Of a DNA stretch of 62,359 nucleotides, positions 1 to 8,810 are shown in pieces. How positions within the stretch are numbered: position 1 is the stretch's first letter; every line of letters begins with the position of its first letter. The position numbers and the translations under genes are program-made. Origin of the DNA: Bacteroidota bacterium (GTDB taxonomy: Bacteria > Bacteroidota > Bacteroidia > Bacteroidales > Prolixibacteraceae); the NCBI GenBank assembly GCA_023251435.1, contig JAHEYU010000024.1, forward strand, positions 9,204 to 71,562, given 5' to 3'. The notes beneath the pieces are model-generated. The model worked only from the letters and a program-made list of their open reading frames with translations. It made no database searches and had not been told where the DNA came from.

Positions 1-900
1 CCGGCCAATCTTAGCAATCTGGCGTACTATGGAAAGTATCCGGAAGACTACAGAGGGCAATACATTGTCGATCATGGCGATGAAACCCTGGCATGGCAAC
101 ATTGGATTACGTTGCTCGATAAAATTCAAAACCTGCCAGCCCGTTATGGGTATGTCGATTCAATTTCGAAATACATCGACTACCAAACTTACTTTAAATT
201 CAATGCGGTTCTGGACTACAATCTAAACGCCGAACCTAAGAACAGAAACGGAATTTACTATTTCGACCTCACCACTAAAAAATGGGTTACCATCTGTTGG
301 GACCAGAATGTGGCCTTTGCCGATTTTATACAGCCCGACCAAAACAATTTTCCAAATATGCAGATGACTGCCTTTTTGGATAAATACGCTACTTACAGCC
401 AGTTTTTCGAAGCCTACGACCAAACGCTTTGCCAATTATCGAATACATTTTTTACTGATGCAGAAGTGGTTTCGAAAATCGAAGCATACCGCAAAATTAT
501 TGACGATGCCGTTGAAAAAGACTCCCGTAAAGGATTCACTTTCAAGGAATATGAACTAAGTCTGGCCGCTTTGCGCGAGTTTGTTTTAATACGAAACAAC
601 GAGACCAGATCATTCCTGAAGAAAAAAGGATACACCTGCACCACCTCTTCGAAGCAACCTAAAGTGATGAATTCCAAAATTCGGGTGTTCCCGAATCCAG
701 CCAAAAACTACCTAAGCATAAATATTTCTGAAACAACGCCTTGCAACTACTCCATCAGCAATCTGCAAGGGGTATTGTTGCAAAAAGGTACTGTCGAAAA
801 TTCACCAATCAACATTTCTACACTTCCCAAAGGACTTTTTATCTTTGAAATCTTCCAATCGGGAAAGCGAATTGCAGTAATGAAAGTAATGAAAAACTGA
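1..900 (+). CDS. CotH-like protein, C-terminal part, with T9SS sorting domain (5' truncated)
   Basis: The frame is open from the first base of the window, so this is the 3' part of a longer gene; the first possible start inside (TTG at 112) is probably not real. The segment around FDLTTKKW and VTICWDQNVAFADF resembles the core of CotH kinase-fold proteins, where a WD motif sits in the metal/nucleotide site. The last ~75 residues, from VFPNPAKNYLSI to KVMKN, match a type A T9SS C-terminal sorting domain, which directs secretion and cell-surface attachment. CotH proteins are atypical protein kinases; the substrate here is unknown. A second CotH protein lies at 29060-32410. The T9SS tail is clear; the CotH assignment is moderate because the N-terminal half is missing. 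Confidence 0.7.
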   Translation, partial: PANLSNLAYYGKYPEDYRGQYIVDHGDETLAWQHWITLLDKIQNLPARYGYVDSISKYIDYQTYFKFNAVLDYNLNAEPKNRNGIYYFDLTTKKWVTICWDQNVAFADFIQPDQNNFPNMQMTAFLDKYATYSQFFEAYDQTLCQLSNTFFTDAEVVSKIEAYRKIIDDAVEKDSRKGFTFKEYELSLAALREFVLIRNNETRSFLKKKGYTCTTSSKQPKVMNSKIRVFPNPAKNYLSINISETTPCNYSISNLQGVLLQKGTVENSPINISTLPKGLFIFEIFQSGKRIAVMKVMKN

Positions 901-1039
901 TTTAAACCGACTTGGCAGGCAGTAAGCAATATAATTTTTCAACCCCGTATTACCTAAAGCAACTGACAGGCTGTTCATCTTCTTTTACCACGCCAAAAAT
1001 CCTTCGAAGATTTCAGATGCACTGAACATAGAATTTGGT

Positions 1040-1047
1040 TATATTTG
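1040..1047 (+). promoter_or_regulatory. -7 promoter box of Bacteroidota type (TATATTTG)
   Basis: TATATTTG fits the TAnnTTTG consensus used by the Bacteroidota primary sigma factor and lies 21 bases before the ATG at 1069. It overlaps the alternative TTG start at 1045, which argues for the ATG. No convincing -33 TTTG is seen at the expected spacing. Confidence 0.45.
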
Positions 1048-1068
1048 GGCAAAACTTATTGTAAACAC

Positions 1069-2181
1069 ATGAAAATTATTATTATCTCATTATTCTTCCT
1101 AACTCTCTTCATAAAAACCTACAGCCAGGAAAAGGTTGTATTATATTACAATATGAATTGGGAAATCACAAAAGCAGAAAAAGCCATCTATTCCCGTGAA
1201 GTTGAAATTGACATGGGAAAGTTCACATTTAATGGTCAAGTCATTGATTATGATTTGGGAGGGAAGAAAATCATGGAGGGTTACTATACGAATGGGAAAA
1301 AGAATGGCGAATTTATTTTTTACTTTCCAAATGGAAAAACTGAAAGCAAAGGAAGCTACTTAAATAATAGAAGAACAGGAAATTGGGAGTATTTTTATTC
1401 GAATGGAAAACTTAAGCAATTAGTAATTATAAATCCAAAGACACTTGGGGACGATATTGTGGTTGTTGAATATTTCGATAGATATGGAATCCAATTGGTA
1501 AAAAATGGAACCGGGAAATGGATGAACGATTCAATTATAAGCGGAATTTTTGATCGTACCAATTTGAAACGGCTTACAGGAAAGTTCAAAGACAGTTTAA
1601 AAGTTGGAGAATGGAAACTTGTTCAAATTTCAGATAATAAACTGATTCACAGCGAAAGATTTACAAAGGGAAAATTTACATCCGGAACTATAATGGATCC
1701 TGATTTCAATTATTTTGAAAGGATTTCCTTAGAGATTATGCCAAAATTTCCCGACAGTCAATCTTATAAATTTAGAAATAGTGAAGAATTTAATATAGAC
1801 ACGACAGCCTTTCCGCCTTTGTTGTTAAATGCAGATGTGGCAACAATTCTTAAAACTTTAACTGGGAAGGAGTATGAAATAAAAAACCGGAGAGTAATGT
1901 ATCCTGAAGGAGATTACAGCCTTTTGGAATTTATCACACAAAACATAAGATATCCAATCAGTGCCCAGGAAAGAAAAATATCTGGTAAGGTATTTATTGA
2001 GGCTATTATAGATTCAAGAGGTAATTTAAAGGAAACAAAAATATTGATTGGGGCACATAAAGATCTTGATAATGAAGCTATAAGGGTTGTCCAACTAATC
2101 AAAAAGTGGCTGCCTGAACTTCAGAATGGCATTCCAGTTGAATCGAGTTTGACGATTCCGGTATCATTTAAATTGAATTAA
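1069..2181 (+). CDS. Secreted MORN-repeat protein with TonB C-terminal domain
   Basis: The start is placed at the ATG that opens a typical signal peptide (MKIIIISLFFLTLF, cleavage probably after TYSQ); a promoter box covers the upstream TTG. The middle contains toxin_15/MORN-like repeats (GYYTNGKKNGEF, GSYLNNRRTGNWEYFYSNGK, GKFKDSLKVGEWKL). The last ~90 residues (NIRYPISAQE, GKVFIEAIIDSRGNL, AIRVVQLIKKW, IPVSFKLN) form a TonB C-terminal domain. Bacteroidota encode many such periplasmic or surface TonB-C proteins that are not the energising TonB. No N-terminal transmembrane anchor or proline-rich linker is present, so it is unlikely to be TonB itself. The function is unknown. Confidence 0.8.
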   Translation: MKIIIISLFFLTLFIKTYSQEKVVLYYNMNWEITKAEKAIYSREVEIDMGKFTFNGQVIDYDLGGKKIMEGYYTNGKKNGEFIFYFPNGKTESKGSYLNNRRTGNWEYFYSNGKLKQLVIINPKTLGDDIVVVEYFDRYGIQLVKNGTGKWMNDSIISGIFDRTNLKRLTGKFKDSLKVGEWKLVQISDNKLIHSERFTKGKFTSGTIMDPDFNYFERISLEIMPKFPDSQSYKFRNSEEFNIDTTAFPPLLLNADVATILKTLTGKEYEIKNRRVMYPEGDYSLLEFITQNIRYPISAQERKISGKVFIEAIIDSRGNLKETKILIGAHKDLDNEAIRVVQLIKKWLPELQNGIPVESSLTIPVSFKLN

Positions 2182-2234
2182 TCCTTAACACCTAACTTCT
2201 CATTTATTCTCAGTCTCAAGCAAAGGGTTATAAC

Positions 2235-5200
2235 CTATTCATTCATCAACGCCCCCACCAAATTCTGTTTAAAAGCCATGCGAATAGCCACAAAGCTAAA
2301 GATGGCGCCACTTAAAATAACCAGAACAGAAATGGCTGGCAACCAAATCCACAGACTGGCGTAGAGCGAAGAAATCAATGTTGGCAAACAACTCAACACT
2401 GCAGGAATCAGACCAATGAGGACAGAAACAATCATCAGGAAAAGCTTTTCGCGCATAACCATCCGCTGAATTATTGGTTTCGAAAAACCGAGCGACAACA
2501 ACAATGCATATTCGGGAATCTGCTCAAAAGTGATCCGGAAGATCAGGATTCCCAATCCAAGTGTGCCGATTAAAAGTCCCAAAGCACCGAGCATCAGGAA
2601 AATATTCAGGTAAGTATTTTCAACTGTATAAAACGACAGCAAACGGTCGGTCGCGCGGCTGATTTCGGGACCGTAATTGCGCATTCCGGATTGTAAATCG
2701 CCGACAACCGAAGCGGTATCTGGCACATCAATCAGAAACACATTCGAACCACTCACCGACGGAAATGCCCGGTTGAAATGATCTTCAGCAATAATTACAT
2801 TCCCCTGAAAGATGGAATTGGCTAATCCGCCCACCAGTTTCAGCTTTAAATCTTTCCCATCTTCGGTTTTGTACATCAGCGTATCGCCCACTTTTTTCAT
2901 CAGCCCCCACTGAATCACCGTTTGGTCGGCAATCGCCGGAATCACCTCATCGGCTAAAGTTTTGTTCAACGTCAACCAAGGATTTTGCGTATCGAGATCG
3001 TCGGTTCGCGTGGCAAAAGTAAATGCTCCGCGCTGATCGAAAGCCGCCGGATTGCAGGCAATCAATCGTGGCCGCGAAATTTTGTTCAGGTTCAGGCAAC
3101 TGGCATCATCGCCCGGCTGCAACTGAAATTGCACCAATTCGGCAGTTTCCGGAATATTCAGGTCTTCTTTACCAATTTTGGTATTCGCGTCAAAAAGCAC
3201 CGGCATGGTCGTTTCAACAAAGTAGTCGTAGCCACCCGTTCCCGATGATGGCAATTCAGCTTTTGAAGTCAAATCTTTTCGGTTCAGTCCGGTGGAAACG
3301 ACCATAAACACCCCCACAGACAGAAAACTCACGATCATCACATTGCGGCGGCGCTCACCGGCAATCCGTTTCAGCAGCATGGTTCGCAACGAAAAGTGCA
3401 TCGCTTTTTCCTGAACAGCCAAACGACGCATCCAGAAATCGAAAATCAGGATCAGTCCCGGCAACAAACCAAAACCGCTGATAAAAAACATTTCGGGATT
3501 AATTTCGCCGCTGCGGAAACCCATTGAAAAAAGGATTGCCAAAGAAAGAAGGATCAAGCTAAGGCCCAGGCGGAGAGACCATTTGCTGGTTTTGTGCTTT
3601 TCAGAAGTAGTTTTACGCTGCAAGGCAATGGCTTCGTTCTTCAGGAATCGGTTTAGCATCAGCCAGATTGCAATTAAAGACATTGCGGCAATAATCAGGC
3701 TTCCCATGATGAGCGAAGTCGGGCGAATATGAATGTTGACAATCGAAGTGCGGACAATATCGACCCAAATGGTATTGATAGCTTTTAAAATCAGGTGGTT
3801 GTACCAGATGCTGAACGGAATACCGAGCAAAATACCGGCCAGTACAAATACCGAGGCTTCGGCCATAAACAATTTGCGAATAGCCGGAAACGAAAACCCA
3901 AGCGCAGTCAAAGTTCCGATTTCCGCTTTGCGGAACCCAAGGTACAGTTTAAACAACAGGAAAGCCAGCAACACCGCTGCAAACAGCACAAAAAAGCTGA
4001 GGCCGATAAATAAGCCACCAAAATCGGTACCGCCACTTGCCGCCGCGAGTCCATCGGTTTTCACATCGCGAACCTCGAATCCAAGCTGAGCAGGCAAAAG
4101 TTCGGACAACAATTGGTTTTCAAATTCAGCTTTTTTCAGTCCGTCAATTCGAATTGCAGTCGATTGTCCGAAGCGGTTTCCCCATAGTTTTTGCGCCGTT
4201 TCAAGCGAAACAAACGCTTTCGGAGTGCCTTTGTGCGCCTTCCAGTAATCTTCGTCCACTGGCCTGATTTTCTTCAGATCGACAGGCACACCAGTTTTCC
4301 AGTCGCGGCAATTGCCTGCATCCGATAGCCCCGGTATCACCGGCATCCGGTTTACATCAGCCTTTTCTCCTGACAATTCATAAATTTGGGTGACCACAAA
4401 CAAAGTATCTTTCAGCACCAGACGGCGCAGCGGCCCCACTTCGAAATACGAAAGACTTACGACATCGCCCGATTTAACTCCCAAATCATCGGCCAGCCAG
4501 TTGCTCACGGTCATTTGATTCCCGGAAAGTTCGTGATCTGTCGATACAAACGAATACGGCGTTTGCTTTCCGTTCAATGTAAATTCGTTGATGAAATAAC
4601 TGAAAATGGCTTGAGAACCCGGCATCTGTTTCAGGCAAAACTGCTCTACAGCCGGTTCAACAAAAACGCGATCCGAAATCAGCTCGGTGTAATTCAGTTC
4701 CGCATTTTCGCGAATCTCCAGATTCACATCATCTAATTTCCAGCTTGTCCGTAGTTTTTGAATCAGTTCTTCTCCTGAAACACCTTCGGCAACCAACAGC
4801 ACATTGGCTTTTTGCTGAAGTCCCATCTGTTCGTTCAGCCACTGCAAATTCAGGAAAACGTTGCGCGGTGCGGATTGTATATTTTGCAGATTGAAATTTC
4901 CCAGTTCGTCCGGGTTCAGGATTCTGGCCACCGAAACGCGAAACGAAACAGTCGATTCCTTCTCGGAAACAAAAGGCGTGTTGGACGGAAATGTGTTCAG
5001 TTTATTCAACCGTAACAGAAACTCGTCGCCAACTTTCAGTCCTGAAAGCGAAGCTAGGTTTTCGTTGATCGCTACCTCATTGTTTTGCAGTTGAAATACC
5101 TCCGGATAGTCGGCAAAGTTTCCAATCGTCTTATCAACTCCCCAAACTGCCAACTGATTGATCCGAAGGTCGCCGCCATCGATCACTCCAAATCCATTGG

Positions 5201-5468
5201 CACGAAGCAAAGCTGCGGTTTCTGTGCCGGTTTTTGATGCCAGATCAGAGGCCAGTTGTTGCCCAAACAAACGTTCGCCGGCCGTAATCACCTGCGAAGT
5301 TTTGCCCAGCCGCTGCACAGTAATTTGCTGCAAGCTGTATTTCACCGAATCGCCAATAATGAGTGCACCTACCAGAATAGCCGTGCTTAAAGCAATTCCG
5401 AGGATAATCGTCAGGTTCAGTTTTCGGTAAAATCCGACCGATTTCAGTATGAGTTTGTAGATGGACAT
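2235..5468 (-). CDS. FtsX-family ABC transporter permease, large duplicated form
   Basis: A 1077-residue membrane protein. An N-terminal transmembrane segment (LNLTIILGIALSTAILVGAL) is followed by a ~450-residue extracytoplasmic domain. A first FtsX block comes next (GLFIGLSFFVLFAAVLLAF, GTLTALGFS). Further membrane segments and a second periplasmic region follow, then a C-terminal FtsX block (YLNIFLMLGALGLLIGTLGL, YALLLSLGFS, SVLVILSGAIFSFVAIRM). This is the architecture of lipoprotein/efflux-type permeases with two FtsX domains, which work with a LolD/MacB-like ATPase. The matching ATPase is at 6103-6783 on the same strand. The start lies one base after the stop of the DUF1697 gene, so translation is probably coupled. 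The substrate is unknown; lipoprotein, peptide or lipid export are all possible. Confidence 0.88.
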   Translation of the reverse strand: MSIYKLILKSVGFYRKLNLTIILGIALSTAILVGALIIGDSVKYSLQQITVQRLGKTSQVITAGERLFGQQLASDLASKTGTETAALLRANGFGVIDGGDLRINQLAVWGVDKTIGNFADYPEVFQLQNNEVAINENLASLSGLKVGDEFLLRLNKLNTFPSNTPFVSEKESTVSFRVSVARILNPDELGNFNLQNIQSAPRNVFLNLQWLNEQMGLQQKANVLLVAEGVSGEELIQKLRTSWKLDDVNLEIRENAELNYTELISDRVFVEPAVEQFCLKQMPGSQAIFSYFINEFTLNGKQTPYSFVSTDHELSGNQMTVSNWLADDLGVKSGDVVSLSYFEVGPLRRLVLKDTLFVVTQIYELSGEKADVNRMPVIPGLSDAGNCRDWKTGVPVDLKKIRPVDEDYWKAHKGTPKAFVSLETAQKLWGNRFGQSTAIRIDGLKKAEFENQLLSELLPAQLGFEVRDVKTDGLAAASGGTDFGGLFIGLSFFVLFAAVLLAFLLFKLYLGFRKAEIGTLTALGFSFPAIRKLFMAEASVFVLAGILLGIPFSIWYNHLILKAINTIWVDIVRTSIVNIHIRPTSLIMGSLIIAAMSLIAIWLMLNRFLKNEAIALQRKTTSEKHKTSKWSLRLGLSLILLSLAILFSMGFRSGEINPEMFFISGFGLLPGLILIFDFWMRRLAVQEKAMHFSLRTMLLKRIAGERRRNVMIVSFLSVGVFMVVSTGLNRKDLTSKAELPSSGTGGYDYFVETTMPVLFDANTKIGKEDLNIPETAELVQFQLQPGDDASCLNLNKISRPRLIACNPAAFDQRGAFTFATRTDDLDTQNPWLTLNKTLADEVIPAIADQTVIQWGLMKKVGDTLMYKTEDGKDLKLKLVGGLANSIFQGNVIIAEDHFNRAFPSVSGSNVFLIDVPDTASVVGDLQSGMRNYGPEISRATDRLLSFYTVENTYLNIFLMLGALGLLIGTLGLGILIFRITFEQIPEYALLLSLGFSKPIIQRMVMREKLFLMIVSVLIGLIPAVLSCLPTLISSLYASLWIWLPAISVLVILSGAIFSFVAIRMAFKQNLVGALMNE

Positions 5469-5469
5469 G

Positions 5470-6018
5470 TCAGTTTAAGTTTATCATTTCGTGCAATTTT
5501 ATCACAGTTTTCCAGTTTCGGGTGGTGCACGGCACTTTCAGTTTCGACTCGAAAAACGGATTGGTCAGCTTCGAGGTTCCATAACCGGCAGCACAGAAAA
5601 TAAAAACATCTTTGCCTATAATTTCATATCGATCAGGCAAAAACTGAAACAGTTTAATTTTCTCCAGCAACTCCAGCTTCGGTAATTCCTTCAGGAAAGT
5701 GAAATGCAGCCGATCGATATCGGTATCTTTTTCCTTCCAAAACGGATTCTTCGCAATCGATTTGGCCCATTCATCGGCAGTCCGGACAATCACCGGAACA
5801 TCAAAACCAAAGGTTTCAGTAATTGCCTGCTCAATCTTCACTTCCAAATCAGCATTTGACAACTTTTGATCAGATTCAAAAACAACATTTCCGCTCTGAA
5901 TATAGGTTTCCACTTCTGCAAAGCCAAGCTTTTCAAACAAGACCTTCAGATCCTTCATCAGGATTTTGCGGTTTCCTCCTACATTGATTCCGCGAAGTAT
6001 GGAAATGTATTTATCCAT
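5470..6018 (-). CDS. DUF1697 family protein
   Basis: A 182-residue soluble protein with the family hallmarks: ISILRGINVGGNRKILM at the N-terminus, then TYIQSGNVVFES, then a C-terminal CTTRNWKT motif. DUF1697 proteins are widespread small cytoplasmic proteins of unknown function. The gene sits between the ATPase and permease genes of an ABC exporter and ends one base before the permease start, so it is almost certainly co-translated with the permease. An imperfect inverted repeat fills the gap to the ATPase gene. Full length for the family; the family call is firm and the role is unknown. Confidence 0.87.
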   Translation of the reverse strand: MDKYISILRGINVGGNRKILMKDLKVLFEKLGFAEVETYIQSGNVVFESDQKLSNADLEVKIEQAITETFGFDVPVIVRTADEWAKSIAKNPFWKEKDTDIDRLHFTFLKELPKLELLEKIKLFQFLPDRYEIIGKDVFIFCAAGYGTSKLTNPFFESKLKVPCTTRNWKTVIKLHEMINLN

Positions 6019-6038
6019 ATTTGAATATTAGTAGATTA

Positions 6039-6097
6039 GAATCTTGAGTCTTTAATGGAAAACTGCCCAAGAGCTCTTCATTCGAGATTCAAGATTC
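6039..6097. repeat. Imperfect inverted repeat between ATPase and DUF1697 genes
   Basis: The arms at 6039-6057 and 6079-6097 are complementary at 16 of 19 positions (unit GAATCTTGA). The right arm continues with another AAGATTC copy. On the minus-strand transcript this could fold into a hairpin just after the ATPase stop, where it could act as an attenuator or a stabiliser. The role is inferred. Confidence 0.6.
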
Positions 6098-6102
6098 ATC
6101 AT

Positions 6103-6783
6103 TTAAGATTCCTGAAGTTTTCCGTTTTCGATCCGGTAAATACGATCCATTTTCTTTGCTACATCCATCGAGTGCGTGACCAAAATCAGAGTGACACCTT
6201 CTTCCTGATTCAGCTCGACCAGTAAATCAGTAAGGTTGAAAGCCGATTTTTGATCGAGCGCACCGGTTGGTTCATCGGCCAAAATCAGTCCGGGACGATT
6301 GATCAATGCTCTTGCAACCGCCGTGCGCTGGCACTCGCCACCCGAAAGCTCTGAAGGTTTTTGATGCGCAACTTCGGAAAGCCCCATTCTGGAAATCAAT
6401 TTTTGAGCACGTTCGAGCGATTCTTTTCCCTGAAGCTTTTTGTCGGTCAATGTTGGTAAAAGTATATTTTCAAGCAAAGTGAGTTGTGGCAATAAATGGT
6501 GCATCTGGAATACAAAACCGATTTTTTCATTCCGGAACGCGGCCAGTTGCTGTTCTGAAAATACCGACAAATCCTGATTTTCGAAGTACATTTTACCAGA
6601 ATCGGGTCGATCCAAAGTTCCGATCAGGTTCAGCAAAGTGGTTTTGCCCGAACCCGAAGGTCCGACAATTGCAATCCGCTCTCCGGTATTGATTTCCAGA
6701 TCAAGCTGATCGAGGATAATCCGTCCGGAAGGATTATTTCCGGAGAAATAGGATTTGGTTATTTGGTTAAGTTTTAGAAGCAT
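6103..6783 (-). CDS. ABC transporter ATPase, LolD/MacB-like
   Basis: A 226-residue nucleotide-binding subunit with all motifs present: Walker A GPSGSGKT (41-48), Q-loop glutamine near 93 (FVFQMHHLLP), signature LSGGE (146-150), Walker B LILADEP (166-172) and the H-loop THSMD. The length and the FQMHHLLPQLT segment are typical of the LolD/MacB/FtsE type that partners FtsX permeases. The permease is the second gene downstream (2235-5468), separated by a DUF1697 gene. It powers export or extraction of an unknown substrate at the inner membrane. Confidence 0.9.
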   Translation of the reverse strand: MLLKLNQITKSYFSGNNPSGRIILDQLDLEINTGERIAIVGPSGSGKTTLLNLIGTLDRPDSGKMYFENQDLSVFSEQQLAAFRNEKIGFVFQMHHLLPQLTLLENILLPTLTDKKLQGKESLERAQKLISRMGLSEVAHQKPSELSGGECQRTAVARALINRPGLILADEPTGALDQKSAFNLTDLLVELNQEEGVTLILVTHSMDVAKKMDRIYRIENGKLQES

Positions 6784-6917
6784 ATATCTGATTTATATTT
6801 GATTTTATCAGTTTGGTTCCCAAAATCATCATTAGATACTGCCAGGTGTACTATGCTTTGCATTTATGTTCTTTTCTGAAATGACGATCTTAAGCAGCAA
6901 AAGATAAGTACAATATA

Positions 6918-6941
6918 TTGAAAATGTATATTCATTTTCAA
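6918..6941 (-). terminator. Possible weak terminator after prfC
   Basis: A perfect 9-bp stem (TTGAAAATG and CATTTTCAA) with a 6-base loop lies 23 bases beyond the prfC stop on the minus strand. The stem is AT-rich and the following T-tract is short, so termination is only a possibility. Confidence 0.3.
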
Positions 6942-6963
6942 AATTATTTAGATGCTCTCAGTC

Positions 6964-8538
6964 CTAAAACTCCGATGTAAAATGAAATTTGATCTCCTTA
7001 AACTCATTTTGAGCCATATCGAGAATAAATTGCGAATCGGCCATAAACACATCGCGACCACGTTTATCGGTAGCCATTTTCTGGTGCTTACGGTTCTTGA
7101 ATTCGATCAACGCCTTTGGGTTATCGCTCTGAATCCAGCAGGCTTTGTACATCGATAGTGGCTCGAACCGGCATTTTGCATTGTACTCGTGTTCCAGCCT
7201 GTACTGTATTACTTCGAACTGAAGTTGTCCTACTGTTCCAATGATTTTTCGGCCATTAAACTGACTTGTGAATAGCTGAGCCACACCCTCGTCCATTAGC
7301 TGATCGACCCCTTTGTTGAGCTGCTTGGTTTTCATCGGATCTGCGTTCTCGACGAATTTAAACAATTCAGGAGAAAAACTTGGCAAGCCTTTGAAATGTA
7401 TGTCCTCACCTTCGCTGATGGTGTCGCCGATGATGAACGAGCCATTGTCGGGGAAACCCACGATATCGCCGGGAAATGCTTCTTCGATGATTTCTTTCTG
7501 TGAAGCCATAAATGCTGTCGGGCTCGATACACGAAAGGTTTTTCCGGTTCGAACCTGCTTGTAAATGGCATTTCGTTCGAACTTTCCGGAGCAGACTTTA
7601 ACGAATGCGATCCGGCTGCGGTGATTGGGATCGATGTTGGCATGAATTTTAAACACGAATCCGCTGAATTTGTCGTCTTCGGGAGTGACCAATCGTTCTT
7701 CGGTTTGCACCGGACGCGGCCAAGGCGCAATCTTCACAAAGGCATCGAGTAACTCCTGAATACCAAAATTATAAAGTGCGCTTCCGAAGAACACCGGAGC
7801 AAGATTTCCGGCCAGATACTCGTCGTGGTGGAAAGGCGGATAAACCCCATAAACCAATTCCAGATCTTCGCGTAGTTTCCGTGCATCGTTTCCGATGTGT
7901 TTTTCGAGTTCCGAGCTGTTGAGGTCATCAAATGAAATGCCCGGTTCTATGTCCTGAACGCTGGCCTTAAACAGGTTAAGACTTTTGTTGAATATGTTGT
8001 AAACTCCTTTGAATTCGGGACCGTTGTTAATTGGCCAGCTTAAAGGATTGATGCTGATTTGCAGTTGTCTTTCAATATCGTCGAGTAATTCAAAAGTATC
8101 CTGAGTTGGGCGGTCGAGTTTGTTAATGAAAACAATAACCGGAGTTTTGCGCATCCGGCAAACGTTCATCAGTTTTTCGGTTTGTGGTTCAACACCTTTT
8201 GCAGCGTCAATCACAATAATTACGCTGTCAACGGCTGTCAGTGTGCGGAACGTATCTTCCTGAAAGTCCTGGTGACCTGGAGTATCCAGAATATTCACCT
8301 TGTAGCCGTCGTATTCGAAACCCATTACCGAAGTTGCCACCGAAATACCGCGCTGGCGCTCGATTTCCATGAAGTCGGAAGTGGCTCCCTTCTTGATTTT
8401 ATTGCTTTTAACGGCACCGGCAACGTGGATGGCACCTCCAAACAACAATAGTTTTTCGGTCAGGGTTGTTTTTCCCGCATCGGGGTGACTCACAATGGCA
8501 AAGGTTCTTCTTCTGCGAATTTCTGTCTGATTACTCAT
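6964..8538 (-). CDS. prfC: Peptide chain release factor 3
   Basis: A 524-residue translational GTPase that recycles RF1/RF2 from the ribosome after peptide release. The GTPase motifs are all visible: G1 SHPDAGKT (17-24), the RQRGISV switch I region, G3 DTPGH (85-89) and G4 NKLD (139-142). The length matches RF3 rather than EF-G, and the C-terminal half has the RF3-type [19 protein letters not shown] segment. The start is taken at MSNQTEI. The frame is open for 15 more codons upstream, but a TACTTTTG promoter box (8560-8567) lies inside that extension. It stands alone, not in an obvious operon. Confidence 0.95.
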   Translation of the reverse strand: MSNQTEIRRRRTFAIVSHPDAGKTTLTEKLLLFGGAIHVAGAVKSNKIKKGATSDFMEIERQRGISVATSVMGFEYDGYKVNILDTPGHQDFQEDTFRTLTAVDSVIIVIDAAKGVEPQTEKLMNVCRMRKTPVIVFINKLDRPTQDTFELLDDIERQLQISINPLSWPINNGPEFKGVYNIFNKSLNLFKASVQDIEPGISFDDLNSSELEKHIGNDARKLREDLELVYGVYPPFHHDEYLAGNLAPVFFGSALYNFGIQELLDAFVKIAPWPRPVQTEERLVTPEDDKFSGFVFKIHANIDPNHRSRIAFVKVCSGKFERNAIYKQVRTGKTFRVSSPTAFMASQKEIIEEAFPGDIVGFPDNGSFIIGDTISEGEDIHFKGLPSFSPELFKFVENADPMKTKQLNKGVDQLMDEGVAQLFTSQFNGRKIIGTVGQLQFEVIQYRLEHEYNAKCRFEPLSMYKACWIQSDNPKALIEFKNRKHQKMATDKRGRDVFMADSQFILDMAQNEFKEIKFHFTSEF

Positions 8539-8559
8539 TACTCCAGTTTTTTGAAGCTG

Positions 8560-8567
8560 CAAAAGTA
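8560..8567 (-). promoter_or_regulatory. -7 promoter box of prfC (TACTTTTG)
   Basis: Reading the minus strand, TACTTTTG matches TAnnTTTG and ends 21 bases before the chosen prfC ATG. It lies within the upstream extension of the frame, which supports the shorter start. No clear -33 TTTG was found. Confidence 0.45.
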
Positions 8568-8790
8568 GAATTTTATCTGACACGAATTGAAGGACTGGAT
8601 GATTGATTCAGTGAATGATTAAAATGGGGCTGTAGTGGTCATTGGAGTAAGTGTTGTAATTGTTGTCTTTGTTGTCTGTGGTTGTCATGCAATTGGCATT
8701 AATTGTTAGATAATGATGCGAAGCTAATGACTATTAATGACGTGAAACTATTGACAATAAATGAACAATATCGACAAAATACTGAATTCT

Positions 8791-8809
8791 GTGACTGATC
8801 ACTGATCAC
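8791..8809. repeat. Short near-tandem spacer repeat (ACTGATC units)
   Basis: GTGACTGATCACTGATCAC consists of near-tandem ACTGATC units and is largely self-complementary. Similar ACTGA-type units occur at 59871-59895 and 61625-61653. The rest of the 8584-8810 spacer is rich in GTCATT/AATGAC words and holds no gene. Confidence 0.5.
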
Positions 8810-8810
8810 T

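Noticed and set aside
112-900. Complete CDS beginning at TTG 112
   Set aside because: The frame is open to the window edge and CotH proteins are much longer, so it is a truncated gene rather than a short one.
1045-1068. TTG start extending the MORN/TonB-C protein
   Set aside because: It overlaps a TATATTTG promoter box and would put a polar stretch before the signal peptide.
8539-8583. Fifteen-codon N-terminal extension of prfC
   Set aside because: It contains the TACTTTTG promoter box, and RF3 proteins normally start close to the GTPase domain.
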